Positions 16,106-25,149 of a stretch of DNA of 64,000 nucleotides are shown in pieces. The DNA comes from DASRRB01 sp036732755 (GTDB lineage: Bacteria; Planctomycetota; B15-G4; SIAN01): positions 3,912 to 67,911 of the forward strand of contig DAINBU010000011.1 of assembly GCA_036732755.1 (NCBI GenBank), written 5' to 3'. The position numbers and the translations under genes are program-made. How positions within the stretch are numbered: position 1 is the first letter of the stretch; every line of letters starts with the position of its first letter. The notes below the pieces were generated by a model. It saw only the letters and a program-made list of their open reading frames with translations, was not told where the DNA came from and did no database searches.

Positions 16106-17323
16106 TCACCGCTGGCGCTCGACGATCCGCGCCAGCCGGTCGGCGATCTCCTCGGGATGGGTCTTGGGCTCGTACGAGCACGCCAGCGCGACGACGTAGT
16201 CCTGGTCGAGGTGGCGCAGATAGTGGGTCGCGACGCCCCGCACGCCGCCGCCGTGCTCGACGCGGACGCCGCCACCGACCTTCCTCACCTTCCAGCCGAG
16301 CGCGTAGTCCTGGAGCGCCGGCGTGTAGAGCTGCTCGAGCGACTCCTTCGAGAGGAGCTTCCCTCCGCGCAGCGCCTGGTCCCACTGGAACATGTCCCGG
16401 GTCGAGGCGACCACGCCGCCGCACCCGCGGTAGCCCCACGTGAGCTGGTTGCCGTACGCGAAGGCGTACTCCTTGGGGAGGTCGTCGAAGCCGGCCCCGC
16501 GCGCGATCCTCGGCACGCGCGTGAGGTCGAGGCCCTTCGTTCCGATCATCGTCGCCGACGTCATCCCGGCCGGCTTGAAGAGCAGCTCGTCGCAGAACTC
16601 CTCGAAGGTCATGCCCGACACCTTCTCGATCAGCGCCCCGACGAACGAGTAGGCCGAGTTGGAGTACTCCCACTTCCCGCCCGGCTTGGAGACCATCGGC
16701 AGGCCGAGGATGCAGGCGATGAGCGAGTCGCGGCTCGAAGCGTCGAACTTCCACTCCTGCTTGAAGCCCGATTGGATGCCGGAGGTGTGGTTCAGGAGCT
16801 GGCGCAGCGTGACCGCCGCCTTGTCCTTGGGGCACTCGGGGAAGAAGCGCGAGAGCGGGTCGTCGAGGCCGAGCTTCTTCCACTTCTTGTCCTTCAGCGC
16901 GTCGGCCAGCTTCTTCGCGCCGAGCTTGCGCAGCGCCGCGTCGTCCATGCGGCTCGCCTCGATCAGCTTCAGGAGCGCCGCCGCGGTGAACTGCTTGCTG
17001 ACGCTCGCCCAGTCGTAGAGGGCGTCGGGCGGCATCGCCCTCTTCGCGGCGGCGTCGGCGACGCCGTAGCCCTTCTCCAGCACGACCTTCCCCTGCGTCG
17101 CGACCAGGACGACGCCGCAGAAGCCGCCGTCGGCGGCGTCGATCTTCCCCACCGCCTCGTCGAGCGCCTTCCCGAGCTCGCCGTCGACGATCGCGGGCGC
17201 CGCCTTCGCCTTCCCCTTCGTCTCCTTCCCCTGGTGGGCAGGCCCGCGCGTGACCGCGCGCGGCGACGGCGGAAACAGGGCGAGCACGGCGAGCAGCGAG
17301 AGGACGAGTCCGACGTGCGGCAT
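16106..17323 (-). CDS. serine hydrolase, class C beta-lactamase/esterase family
   Basis: 405 residues with a signal peptide, a lysine-rich linker, then the beta-lactamase/transpeptidase-like fold. The S-x-x-K motif is S-V-S-K at about residue 107, the Y-x-N motif is Y-S-N (about 220, with a preceding G-G-K-W-E), and a late H-G-G-G fills the third position. This set is typical of EstB-like esterases, D-aminopeptidases and penicillin-binding-protein-like hydrolases rather than of true AmpC. It acts outside the cytoplasmic membrane, on a peptide or ester substrate that cannot be named from sequence. ATG at 17323 starts the signal sequence. It is divergent from the M13 peptidase gene, sharing a 125-bp promoter region. 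Confidence 0.85.
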   Translation of the reverse strand: MPHVGLVLSLLAVLALFPPSPRAVTRGPAHQGKETKGKAKAAPAIVDGELGKALDEAVGKIDAADGGFCGVVLVATQGKVVLEKGYGVADAAAKRAMPPDALYDWASVSKQFTAAALLKLIEASRMDDAALRKLGAKKLADALKDKKWKKLGLDDPLSRFFPECPKDKAAVTLRQLLNHTSGIQSGFKQEWKFDASSRDSLIACILGLPMVSKPGGKWEYSNSAYSFVGALIEKVSGMTFEEFCDELLFKPAGMTSATMIGTKGLDLTRVPRIARGAGFDDLPKEYAFAYGNQLTWGYRGCGGVVASTRDMFQWDQALRGGKLLSKESLEQLYTPALQDYALGWKVRKVGGGVRVEHGGGVRGVATHYLRHLDQDYVVALACSYEPKTHPEEIADRLARIVERQR

Positions 17324-17448
17324 GGCAGGTTCTCGAGGAAGGGGCGGGAACGCCGGGCGCGGCGGAACGTACCGGCGGCTACGCTCACGCGCTTCCCGGC
17401 CGCGCGCCAGGACCTTGTAAACCGTCCGAGAAGGGAGAACCGTCGAGC

Positions 17449-19479
17449 ATGAGAAGGATCCCCGTCGCCGCCGCGCTCGCGCTCACGGGCCTCGCGCTCG
17501 GAGTCCCGCCGCCGGAGCCCGACGACATGATCGCGCAGAACCTCGACGCGGCGACGAAGCCGGGCGCCGACTTCTTCCAGTACGCCAACGGCGCCTGGCT
17601 CGCGAAGAACCCGATCCCGCCGAGCGAGTCGGCCTGGACGATCGGCCACCTCGTCATGGAGCAGCTCTACGCCATCAAGCGCGAGCTCGCCGAGGGCTCG
17701 GCCAAGGCGAACGCCCCCGCCGGGAGCGACCGCCAGAAGATCGGCGACTTCTGGGCGGTCGCCATGGACCAGGCGAAGGCCGACGCCGAGGGGGCGGCGC
17801 CGCTGAAGGAGCTGCTCGCGAAGGTCGACTCCGTCGCGAACGGCGCCGACGCGGCGCGCGTCGCCGCCGAGCTGCAGACGCTCGGCGTCGACGCCCTCTT
17901 CTCCTTCGGCGTGGGCCAGGACGAGAAGGCGAGCGACGTCATCTCGGCCAAGCTGAACCAGGGCGGGCTCGGTCTCCCCAACCGCGACTACTACTTCGAC
18001 CCCGAGGAGGGGGTCGCGAAGGCGCGCGCCGAATACCCGCGGCACGTCGCCCGCATGCTGAAGCTGCTCGGCCAGGAGGAGGCGGCCGCGAACGCGGCGG
18101 GCGACGCCGTCATGAAGTTCGAGACGGCGCTCGCGACGGCGAGCCGCAAGCTCCAGGACCTGCGCGACCCGTACGCCAACTACAACAAGATGTCGGTCGC
18201 CGACCTCCAGGCGAAGCAGACCCCGCACGTCGACTGGCGGCCGCTGCTCGACGGCTACGGGCTGAAGGCCGCGGGCGAGGTGATCGTCGGGCAGCCCGAG
18301 TTCCTGGCGGCGCTCGACGGCCTGCTGCAGGCGACGCCGCCCGCCGTGCTGCGCGACTACCTGCGCTACCAGATCGTCACGTCGTTCGCGCCGTTCCTCG
18401 GCTCCGCCATCGACCAGGAGAACTTCGCCTTCTACGGGCGCGTGCTGAGCGGACAGAAGGAGCAGCGGCCGCGCTGGAAGCGCGTGCTCGACGCGCAGGA
18501 GCGCGCGCTCGGCATGGTGGTCGGCAAGGTCTTCGTCGCCGAGCACTTCTCGCCGCAGGCGAAGCAGCGCTACAGCGACCTCGTCGAGGCGATCCGCACG
18601 ACCTACCGCGAGCACATCCTGGCACTGCCGTGGATGAGCGAGGCGACCCAGAAGAAGGCGCTCGAGAAGCTCGACCGGATGGTCAAGAAGGTCGGCTACC
18701 CGGACCAGTGGAAGGACATGAGCTCGCTCGCGATCGACCGCTCGAGCTACGCGCAGAACATGATGCGCGCCGCGAAGTGGGAGTTCGACGACGACGTGCG
18801 CAAGTTCGGCAAGCCGGTCGACCGCACCGAGTGGGAGATGACGCCGCAGACCTACAACGCCTACTACAACCCGTCGAACAACGAGATCGTGCTGCCCGCG
18901 GCGATCTTCATCATCCCCGGACTGGCCGACGCCGACGCCGACGATGCCGTGGTCTACGGGTACGCGGCCGCGAGCACGATCGGCCACGAGATCACGCACG
19001 GCTTCGACGACGAGGGGCGCCAGTTCGACGTGAACGGCAACCTCGCCGACTGGTGGACCGAGGCGGACGCGGCGAAGTTCAAGGAGCGCGCCGAGGTGCT
19101 CGCCGCGCAGTTCGACGCCTACGAGCCGCTCCCCGGCCTCCACATCAACGGCCACGCGACGCTCGGCGAGAACATCGCCGACCTCGGCGGGGTGGTCCTC
19201 GGGCTCGACGCGTTCAAGAAGACCGAGCAGTGGAAGAAGGGCGAGAAGATCGGCGGGCTCACGCCGCTGCAGCGCTACTTCCTGGGCTACGCGCTGTCGT
19301 GGCTCGGGCACGAACGGGACGAGCGGCTGCGCCAGGCGCTGCTGAGCGACGTCCACTCGCCCGCCAAGTGGCGCGTGCTCGGGCCGGTCGTCAACGTGCC
19401 CGAGTTCTACGAGGCGTTCGGCGTGAAGAAGGGCGACGCGATGTGGCGCGACGAGGCGGCGCGCGCACGCATCTGGTGA
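17449..19479 (+). CDS. M13-family zinc metalloendopeptidase (neprilysin/PepO type), secreted
   Basis: 676 residues, the normal family length. A short signal peptide (MRRIPVAAALALTGLALG) precedes the M13 N-terminal domain (PGADFFQYANGAWL) and the catalytic domain. The zinc site H-E-I-T-H is at about residue 513, followed by G-F-D-D-E-G, and the second-Glu motif E-N-I-A-D-L-G-G is about 60 residues later. N-A-Y-Y-N-P and the C-terminal V-N-V-P-E-F-Y-E-A-F blocks are also present. It should cleave oligopeptides in the periplasm or outside the cell. It starts 64 nt after a TACGCT box (17380-17385). The neighbouring serine hydrolase and M28 gene suggest peptide scavenging, though there is no operon linking them. 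Confidence 0.95.
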   Translation: MRRIPVAAALALTGLALGVPPPEPDDMIAQNLDAATKPGADFFQYANGAWLAKNPIPPSESAWTIGHLVMEQLYAIKRELAEGSAKANAPAGSDRQKIGDFWAVAMDQAKADAEGAAPLKELLAKVDSVANGADAARVAAELQTLGVDALFSFGVGQDEKASDVISAKLNQGGLGLPNRDYYFDPEEGVAKARAEYPRHVARMLKLLGQEEAAANAAGDAVMKFETALATASRKLQDLRDPYANYNKMSVADLQAKQTPHVDWRPLLDGYGLKAAGEVIVGQPEFLAALDGLLQATPPAVLRDYLRYQIVTSFAPFLGSAIDQENFAFYGRVLSGQKEQRPRWKRVLDAQERALGMVVGKVFVAEHFSPQAKQRYSDLVEAIRTTYREHILALPWMSEATQKKALEKLDRMVKKVGYPDQWKDMSSLAIDRSSYAQNMMRAAKWEFDDDVRKFGKPVDRTEWEMTPQTYNAYYNPSNNEIVLPAAIFIIPGLADADADDAVVYGYAAASTIGHEITHGFDDEGRQFDVNGNLADWWTEADAAKFKERAEVLAAQFDAYEPLPGLHINGHATLGENIADLGGVVLGLDAFKKTEQWKKGEKIGGLTPLQRYFLGYALSWLGHERDERLRQALLSDVHSPAKWRVLGPVVNVPEFYEAFGVKKGDAMWRDEAARARIW

Positions 19480-19498
19480 GCGCGGCGCGAGTCCCGCG

Positions 19499-19975
19499 TC
19501 ACGCGCCCGCCGCGCGCCGCGCGCGGTTGCGCTCGAGGAAGAGCTCCGCCCAGCGGTAGTGGTCGAGCAGCCCGGCGGTCGGCCGCCCCGTCGCGAGGAA
19601 CGCGGCGTAGATCGCCTCGATCGTGGCGAGACCCTGCGCCGGATCGGGGAAGCTCTTCGACGCGCGCGGATAGGCCGTCACCCACTCCGGCAGCGAGCGC
19701 ACCGGCACGTCCTGGAAGAACGGCTCCATGCGCCGCGCGAGCCGCCACGTCCCGTCGAGCACGAGCAGCCCGGAACGAGCGTCGGCTTCACCGAGCAGCG
19801 GGCCGCCGATCGCGAGCCGGACGTAGCCGTCGAGCGGCTCGCCCCCCCGTTCCGGGAACGTCCAGAAGCGGAAGTCGGGACGGGCGCGCAGCGGCTCGAC
19901 CGAGCACTTGCGCCGATTCTCGCGCGGATGGACCACGACGATCGTCGGCGGGGCGGCGGGACGCGGCAGGTGCAT
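19499..19975 (-). CDS. DTW-domain protein (predicted tRNA-uridine aminocarboxypropyltransferase)
   Basis: 158 residues. H-P-R-E-N near the start, then L-V-L-D-G-T-W-R-L-A-R-R-M and a late L-A-T-I-E-A-I helix match the DTW-domain layout of TapT-like enzymes. These transfer the 3-amino-3-carboxypropyl group of S-adenosylmethionine to a tRNA uridine. The domain is shorter than usual and lacks the N-terminal cysteine cluster of many DTW proteins, so a Tsr3-like or divergent function is possible. ATG at 19975 is chosen because the frame upstream is antisense to the pilin gene. It is divergent from the first pilin module and convergent with the M13 gene, 19 nt away. Confidence 0.65.
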   Translation of the reverse strand: MHLPRPAAPPTIVVVHPRENRRKCSVEPLRARPDFRFWTFPERGGEPLDGYVRLAIGGPLLGEADARSGLLVLDGTWRLARRMEPFFQDVPVRSLPEWVTAYPRASKSFPDPAQGLATIEAIYAAFLATGRPTAGLLDHYRWAELFLERNRARRAAGA

Positions 19976-20084
19976 GGCCGCGACATTAAGGGGTCTGCCA
20001 TTCGGCGAAGTCGCAGCGGTTCTGCATTCACTTTCGGACGCCGCCCGCGGAAGGGAAGGAGTTTCCGACCGGGGGGCTTCGCGC

Positions 20085-20113
20085 TTGACCCCGACTCGGA
20101 TTCGAAGTCTTAG
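20085..20113 (+). promoter_or_regulatory. sigma-70-type promoter candidate for pilin module 1
   Basis: TTGACC (20085-20090) and TCTTAG (20108-20113) are separated by 17 nt. The -35 box matches the consensus at five of six positions and the -10 box at three of six. The start codon is at 20157 or 20175. Confidence 0.35.
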
Positions 20114-20174
20114 GGAAGGTGCCGCGCGATGAATCCGTCCCGCGGCGAGTTCTGAGGTGCACGGGAACTCCCTC

Positions 20175-21011
20175 ATGAAAAAGTGCGGCGTGGAACTCCG
20201 ATTCCGGCCAGACCTCGCGCCGATTCCCGTTCGGCGCCGGTCGACCGAGGCGGGCTTCGGGCTCATCGACTCGATGATCTCGATCGTCGTCATCTCGGTC
20301 TCCACGGTCGGCTTCCTCGCGGCGAGCGTCACCTCGATGTCGCTCGAGAAGGAGAGCCGGACCGTCGCGGCGGCGAACGAGATGTCGCGCGCCGTGGTCG
20401 AGCAGATGCTCGCGCTCCCGATCGAGCAGGTCCTCCCGACCTACAACGCCAACAAGGCCGACGACCCGAACGGCGCCGGCACGGCTTGCGGCTCGAGCTG
20501 GACGATGGACACGACGACGGTGCTGCTCGCCACGGCCGACGACACGCTCGCCCTCAGTGCGTACCGGCTCGACAACAGCGGTCCGGGGAGCCTGAGCAGC
20601 GGGACCAGCGGCACCAGCGGCAGCGGCACCAGCGGCAGCGGCACCAGCGGCAGCGGCAGCCTCGTCGGCACCGTGGTCGGCACGACGCAGACCGTCCTGC
20701 AGACGGTCACCGGCACGACCACCGCCGTCGCCGACGCCGAGGCGTTCGAGGTCCCCAAGACCATGGACTGCAGCATCGGGCTGCCGACCACGCTCGACGC
20801 GGCCGGCAACGAGACGCTGCGCGAGGACATCGTCGCGCCCGAGTACGGGCTCCCGTGCGACCTGAACGGCGACGGCGTCATCGACAGCAAGAACCACGCG
20901 GCCGACTACAAGATCCTGCCCCTCGTGATCCGCCTCGACTGGCCGATCGCCGGCGGCGGCACGCGCACCGTGAGCTTCGCGGCCGTGCTCGGGGGAGGCA
21001 CGGCGCCATGA
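20175..21011 (+). CDS. PilV/GspI-like prepilin, module 1
   Basis: 278 residues. A basic leader ends in E-A-G27, followed by F-G-L-I-D and a hydrophobic helix of about 20 residues, the class III prepilin signal processed by PilD. The usual Glu at +5 is replaced by Asp32. The pilin head contains a Gly/Ser/Thr linker (about residues 140-165) encoded by a 15-bp tandem repeat, and an EF-hand-like loop D-L-N-G-D-G-V-I-D. ATG at 20175 is preferred. An in-frame GTG at 20157 would add six residues, and neither has a strong ribosome site. It overlaps the next gene by 4 nt (ATGA). In type II secretion and type IV pili the PilV/GspI subunit belongs to the tip complex. Confidence 0.8.
   Translation: MKKCGVELRFRPDLAPIPVRRRSTEAGFGLIDSMISIVVISVSTVGFLAASVTSMSLEKESRTVAAANEMSRAVVEQMLALPIEQVLPTYNANKADDPNGAGTACGSSWTMDTTTVLLATADDTLALSAYRLDNSGPGSLSSGTSGTSGSGTSGSGTSGSGSLVGTVVGTTQTVLQTVTGTTTAVADAEAFEVPKTMDCSIGLPTTLDAAGNETLREDIVAPEYGLPCDLNGDGVIDSKNHAADYKILPLVIRLDWPIAGGGTRTVSFAAVLGGGTAP
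20610..20654 (+). repeat. three perfect 15-bp tandem repeats inside the pilin gene
   Basis: GGCACCAGCGGCAGC occurs three times head to tail (20610, 20625, 20640), encoding GTSGS units of a flexible linker. Partial copies flank it. Copy-number change would lengthen or shorten the pilin head in steps of five residues without a frameshift. Confidence 0.9.
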
Positions 21012-21643
21012 GTTCCCGACGCGGCGGCTTCATGCTCCACGAGCTCGCGGTCAACCTCGCGATGACGATGCTGCTGCTCGGCGGGCTCTTCCTCTTCCTG
21101 CGCTCCGGGATCGCGGGCAGCCAGATCACGACGGCGCGCGCGCTGCTCGAGCGCAACGCCAACTACGCGCTGCGCCAGATCACCGAGTCGCTGCTGCCGG
21201 CCGGCAAGGCGACCCTCGCGCCCGCCGCCGCGCCGCTCGGCAGCTCCTTCATGGACCTGCAGGTCCCGGTCGCGGTCGACCCCGAGGGCCCGACCTTCGG
21301 CCCGGTGACGCGCATCGAGTGGCGCCCCGATCCCAACGATCCGAATGACGGTGCCGACAACGACGGCGACGGGCTCACCGACGAGGGCGAGATCGTGATC
21401 TCGCGCAACTTCGGCTCGGCCGGCCAGCTGGACACGGTGATCGCGACGAGCGTCCCGCGCCTGCTGCTCGGCGAGGTGCAGAACGGCGCCGACGACAACG
21501 GCAACGGGCTGCAGGACGAGGCGGGGCTCTCCTTCGAGCGCCTCGCCGACGGATCGGTCCGCGTGCGCCTCACCGTGCAGGCGAGGAAGCAGAACACGAC
21601 CTTCTCGCGCACGGTCGAAACCACGGTCCTCCCGCGGAACTGA
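21008..21643 (+). CDS. PilW/GspJ-like prepilin, module 1
   Basis: 211 residues. The leader MSSRRGG is followed by F-M-L-H-E with Glu at +5 and a hydrophobic helix, a canonical prepilin peptidase site. The head carries two acidic loops of the calcium-binding type (DPNDGADNDGDGLTDEGE and NGADDNGNGLQDEAG). ATG at 21008 overlaps the stop of the preceding pilin gene, so translation is coupled. Size and order (after PilV-like, before PilX-like) match PilW/GspJ, which forms the tip trimer with PilV/GspI and PilX/GspK. It is followed after 16 nt by the PilX-like gene. Confidence 0.85.
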   Translation: MSSRRGGFMLHELAVNLAMTMLLLGGLFLFLRSGIAGSQITTARALLERNANYALRQITESLLPAGKATLAPAAAPLGSSFMDLQVPVAVDPEGPTFGPVTRIEWRPDPNDPNDGADNDGDGLTDEGEIVISRNFGSAGQLDTVIATSVPRLLLGEVQNGADDNGNGLQDEAGLSFERLADGSVRVRLTVQARKQNTTFSRTVETTVLPRN

Positions 21644-21659
21644 ACGGAGCGACCCCTCC

Positions 21660-23063
21660 ATGCGACCCACCTCGAACGAAACGGGCAGCACGCTGGTCGC
21701 CTCGATCGCGACCGCCGTCGTCCTGGCCGGGCTCGGCGTCTCGCTGATCACCGTGGTCCGCTCCGGCAACCTCGACATCGCGCAGTCGCGCAACGACCTG
21801 CAGCGCCTCTACCTCGCCGAGTCGGCGGCGCGCCTGTCGCAGAACTCGCTGGCGGTCGGCGGCAGCGGCAACTTCGGCAGCGCCGCCAACCCGGTCCCGA
21901 TGGGCGCGGGCGCCTACTGGACGCGCGCCACCAAGAACGCCGACCAGACCATCGACATCGTCGCGAACGGCGTCTACGGCGGCGGCACGCGCGCGGTGCA
22001 CCTCACACTGCTCGACGCGCCGACCCTCTTCGACAACGCGATCTTCGCCGGCAACAGCGCGAAGGACCCCAACTACGCGATGCACTTCGGCGGCGTGGGC
22101 GCGCAGGGCGACCAGGTCAGCGGCGACATCTTCAGCGGGGGCGACATCGAGTTCGTCGACGACGCCAAGCTCGACGGCACGGCGCGCGCCTCGGGCAAGG
22201 TCACCGGCATCACCGGCGAAGGCGGCATCCAGGAGCCGGTCCCCGACCTCGCCGCGATGAACTACCCGACGATCGCCGACGTCGACGTCGCCATGCACCT
22301 CGCCGGCGCGACCGCGACCTACGCGTCGGGCACGCCGGGCGGCAAGGCGTGGCAGCTCCCCGAGTCCGACGCGGCCCACATCTTCCGCAAGAACCCGAGC
22401 GACCGCGCCTCGATGACGTCGTCCACGTCCAAGGACGACTTCTTCCTCGAGGACCCGTACGAGACGATGCACACCGACCCGAAGTCGGACGGCAGCGACC
22501 CCTACATCGTCTCGCTCGCCGGCGTGGCGGGGAAACCGGGCAGCGACGGCAACCACAAGATCTACTACGTCGACGGCAACCTCTGGATCAACAACCCGTC
22601 GGCGATGTCGTTCCAGTTCGCGTCGAACGACGCGCTCGCCCTCACGATCGTGGTGAAGGGCAACATCTACATCGGCGACAACATCTTCTACAAGGACGCG
22701 CAGAACGACGGCCTCGTCCTGATCGCGATGAAGGACGGGGCGGTCAACGACAGTGGCAACATCTACTTCGGCGACCCGGCGTTCGGCACGCTCGAGAGCA
22801 TGAGCGCCTACATGTACGCCGAGAACAACTTCTACGACAGCAACCTGAACGCGACCGGCTCGGCGATCGTGAAGCTCCACGGGATGATGAGCGCCGGCAA
22901 CCAGGTCGCGATCAACCGCGACTACAACGGCCAGCACTCGCGGATGATGGTCACCTTCGATCCGCGCATCTCGACGGGCACGCTGGCGCTGCCGGGTCTT
23001 CCGAGGAGCGACCAGCAGGGTCTGACGTTCCTGGCGTGGGAGCCCGGCGCGTTGCAGCACTGA
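21660..23063 (+). CDS. PilX/GspK-like large pilus-tip protein, module 1
   Basis: 467 residues. A short polar leader (MRPTSNETG) is followed by S-T-L-V-A and a long hydrophobic helix (about 10-35), with no Glu at +5, as expected for GspK/PilX-type subunits that cap the tip. The rest is an extracellular beta-rich domain of about 420 residues (AIFAGNSAKDPNY, SGDIFSGGDIEF, VVKGNIYIGDNIFYKDAQ, IYFGDPAFGTLESMSAYMYAENN). This repeated strand pattern looks like a beta helix or beta solenoid. Such PilX-like proteins are common in planctomycetes. It likely forms the pilus tip or an adhesin. Confidence 0.75.
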   Translation: MRPTSNETGSTLVASIATAVVLAGLGVSLITVVRSGNLDIAQSRNDLQRLYLAESAARLSQNSLAVGGSGNFGSAANPVPMGAGAYWTRATKNADQTIDIVANGVYGGGTRAVHLTLLDAPTLFDNAIFAGNSAKDPNYAMHFGGVGAQGDQVSGDIFSGGDIEFVDDAKLDGTARASGKVTGITGEGGIQEPVPDLAAMNYPTIADVDVAMHLAGATATYASGTPGGKAWQLPESDAAHIFRKNPSDRASMTSSTSKDDFFLEDPYETMHTDPKSDGSDPYIVSLAGVAGKPGSDGNHKIYYVDGNLWINNPSAMSFQFASNDALALTIVVKGNIYIGDNIFYKDAQNDGLVLIAMKDGAVNDSGNIYFGDPAFGTLESMSAYMYAENNFYDSNLNATGSAIVKLHGMMSAGNQVAINRDYNGQHSRMMVTFDPRISTGTLALPGLPRSDQQGLTFLAWEPGALQH

Positions 23064-23105
23064 GCGAGGATCTTGGCGCGTCCCGCTGGCGGGGCGCATC
23101 CCTGG

Positions 23106-23111
23106 GGAGGG
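23106..23111 (+). promoter_or_regulatory. ribosome binding site fixing a GTG start
   Basis: GGAGGG, 6 nt before the GTG at 23118. It decides for that start over the in-frame TTG at 23073, giving a clean signal peptide. Confidence 0.55.
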
Positions 23112-23117
23112 ATCGAT

Positions 23118-24404
23118 GTGAGAGGGGTACTCACCATCCAGGCTTGGACGCTCCTGCTCGGGCTGTGCGGCCCGGCAGGACGCGCGCAGGCGCGCGATGG
23201 CGGCGACGCTACGGCGGCGGCGCGGCCGGCCGCGCTGCCCGCCGACGTCGCGCGCGCGGTCCGCGAGATCCTGCGCAACCGCGACGGCGCCGCCGACGAG
23301 GTGCAGGTCGCGCGGCTGGTCGCGCTCGGCGAGCCGGCGGTGGCGCCGCTCTTCGCGCTCGCCGTCAGCGCGCCGGCCGTCGAGGCGGAGACGGGCTCCG
23401 ACGGGCAGCGCCTCGCGCTCGCGGCCCTGAAGGCGCTCCCCCCCGTCGCGGTCGACTCCTTCGTCGCGGCCGCGGCGGCGCGCACCGCGGACCTCGAGAT
23501 CTCGCTGCCGATCGTGACGCTGGCGGGCGACCTCGGCCGCGCCTCGTCGCTCGAGCTCATGCGGTGCACCGTCGCGGCGCTGCCGCCGCCGCTGCGCGAC
23601 CACCCGGTCCTCGGCGGCACGCTGCGCAGTTCGCTCGTGAAGGTGCTGCGCGCCGACGTCGCCGCGCCGCGCGCGCTGCCCGCCTTCGCCGCGGCGCTGC
23701 CGGCCGACCTCTCGCGCTTCGTCTTCGACGCGATCCACGAGGTGCGCGGCGCCGAACGCGTCGCGCTGCTGTCGGCGCTGCTCGGCCGGCGCGACGAGTG
23801 GGACGTCGCGATCGTCGCCGAGCTCGACGCCGTCCCGCCGCGCGACGAGGCGGGCTGCGCCGCCGTCGCCGAGCTGCTGCGCGCGCATGCCGGCGACCGC
23901 TCGTCCGAGATGCGCCGCCAGGTCGCCGAATCGCTGCGCCGCTACCCCTCGCCCGAGTCGGTGCAGGCGCTGATCGGGCTGCTCGACGACGGCGACGCGC
24001 GCGTGGAGCAGGTGGCGAAGCGCTCCCTCGCCACCGCGACCGGAGCGTGCGTCCCCGCCGCCGCCGACCGCTGGCGCGCCTGGCTCGAGTTCGAGGAGCG
24101 CTGGCTCGCCGACCAGTGGCCCGCCGTCGAGGCGTCGCTCGACTCCCGGAAGCCGCAGGAAGTCCTGAAGTCGCTCGCGCTCCTCGGGCGAAAGAGGGTG
24201 CACGGAGCCGTCGTCGGGCGCGCCGTCGCGGCGGTGCTGCGCCATCCGCGGCCGGAGTTGCGCATGGCGGCGTGTGACGCGCTGGAGCGGCTGGGGAGCT
24301 CGATCGGCCAGGCCGACGCGCGCGAGCTCTTCGCCGACGACCCCGATCCGCGCGTCCGCGCCAGCGCCCGGCGCCTCCTCGCCCGGATGGGAGTCGAGCC
24401 GTGA
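23118..24404 (+). CDS. exported HEAT-repeat protein
   Basis: 428 residues from GTG at 23118. The first 25 residues form a signal peptide ending in G-R-A-Q-A. The rest is built of alpha-helical repeats with HEAT-like conserved Pro, Asp and Arg/Lys positions, such as LVALGEPAVAPLFAL, ESVQALIGLLDDGDARVEQVAKRSL and ELFADDPDPRVRASARRLLARMG. HEAT solenoids usually bind other proteins. It follows the PilX-like gene by 54 nt and overlaps the next gene by 4 nt (GTGA), so it probably belongs to the pilin module 1 transcript. An assembly or anchoring factor for the pilus is a reasonable inference but is not shown. Confidence 0.75.
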   Translation: MRGVLTIQAWTLLLGLCGPAGRAQARDGGDATAAARPAALPADVARAVREILRNRDGAADEVQVARLVALGEPAVAPLFALAVSAPAVEAETGSDGQRLALAALKALPPVAVDSFVAAAAARTADLEISLPIVTLAGDLGRASSLELMRCTVAALPPPLRDHPVLGGTLRSSLVKVLRADVAAPRALPAFAAALPADLSRFVFDAIHEVRGAERVALLSALLGRRDEWDVAIVAELDAVPPRDEAGCAAVAELLRAHAGDRSSEMRRQVAESLRRYPSPESVQALIGLLDDGDARVEQVAKRSLATATGACVPAAADRWRAWLEFEERWLADQWPAVEASLDSRKPQEVLKSLALLGRKRVHGAVVGRAVAAVLRHPRPELRMAACDALERLGSSIGQADARELFADDPDPRVRASARRLLARMGVEP

Positions 24405-25057
24405 AGCCCGTCGAGCCCGCGCCGCGCGACCCCGAGAACGACGACCGCCGGCGGCGATCCCTCGTCGACCACGAGATGCAGCTGCGCCTCGTCTCGCGCC
24501 TGATCGTCGTGCTGACCGCCAACCTCGCGCTCTTCGTCGCGCTGGCGATCGTGATGCCGGCCGCGGTCGGCTGGTTCGGCGGCGCGCCGCGCTGGGGCGT
24601 CTTCGAGTCGATGCGCCGCTTCGACGTGCTCGCGACCGCCGTCCTGCTGCCGCTCGCCTGCTCGTTCCTCTGCTTCTTCGGCCAGGGCGTGCGCGAGACG
24701 CAGAAGATCGCCGGGCCGAGCTACCGCTTCCGCGCCGTCTTCCGCGAGCTCGCCGCGCTCCGCATCCCGCGCGGCGTGAAGGTCCGCAAGGGCGACTACC
24801 TGCAGTCGACCGCGAGCGAGCTGAACGGCTCGCTCGAGCGGCTGCACGACGAAGTGGCGACGCTGCGGCGCATCGCGCGCGACGGCGCCGCGGCCGAGCC
24901 CGAGGACGCCCGGCGGGCGCTCGACGAGCTCGCGCGGCGGCTCGACGCGTTCACGCTGCTCTCGTGCGCGCCCGAGTGCCGCGTCCTCGCCGACGCGCCG
25001 GCCGCGCCGGCCGCGCCGGTCGCCGAGCTCGTCGAGGCGGAGGCCGTCGCGAGCTGA
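24401..25057 (+). CDS. two-helix inner-membrane protein with a coiled-coil-like tail
   Basis: 218 residues from GTG at 24401, coupled to the HEAT gene by a 4-nt overlap. A charged N-terminus of about 30 residues is followed by transmembrane helices at about 33-58 and 70-90. A soluble C-terminal part follows, with a helical, acidic stretch (SELNGSLERLHDEVATLRRIARDG, then DARRALDELARRLDAF) that looks like a coiled coil. No catalytic motif is visible. The tail ends in an Ala/Pro/Val linker. It is the last intact gene of the transcript, before the hairpin at 25114-25140. Confidence 0.7.
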   Translation: MKPVEPAPRDPENDDRRRRSLVDHEMQLRLVSRLIVVLTANLALFVALAIVMPAAVGWFGGAPRWGVFESMRRFDVLATAVLLPLACSFLCFFGQGVRETQKIAGPSYRFRAVFRELAALRIPRGVKVRKGDYLQSTASELNGSLERLHDEVATLRRIARDGAAAEPEDARRALDELARRLDAFTLLSCAPECRVLADAPAAPAAPVAELVEAEAVAS

Positions 25058-25113
25058 CCCGGCCGCGTGCGCGGTGCCGCGCGCGGTTGCTCCGCGCCGC
25101 CGCCGCGGCGAGA

Positions 25114-25140
25114 CTCGCGCGGAATGATTCCTCGCGCGAG
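25114..25140 (+). terminator. strong hairpin after the pilin module 1 transcript
   Basis: CTCGCGCG (25114-25121) pairs perfectly with CGCGCGAG (25133-25140) around an AT-containing loop, 57 nt after the stop at 25057. There is no U tract. Confidence 0.45.
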
Positions 25141-25149
25141 CTCCCGTCG

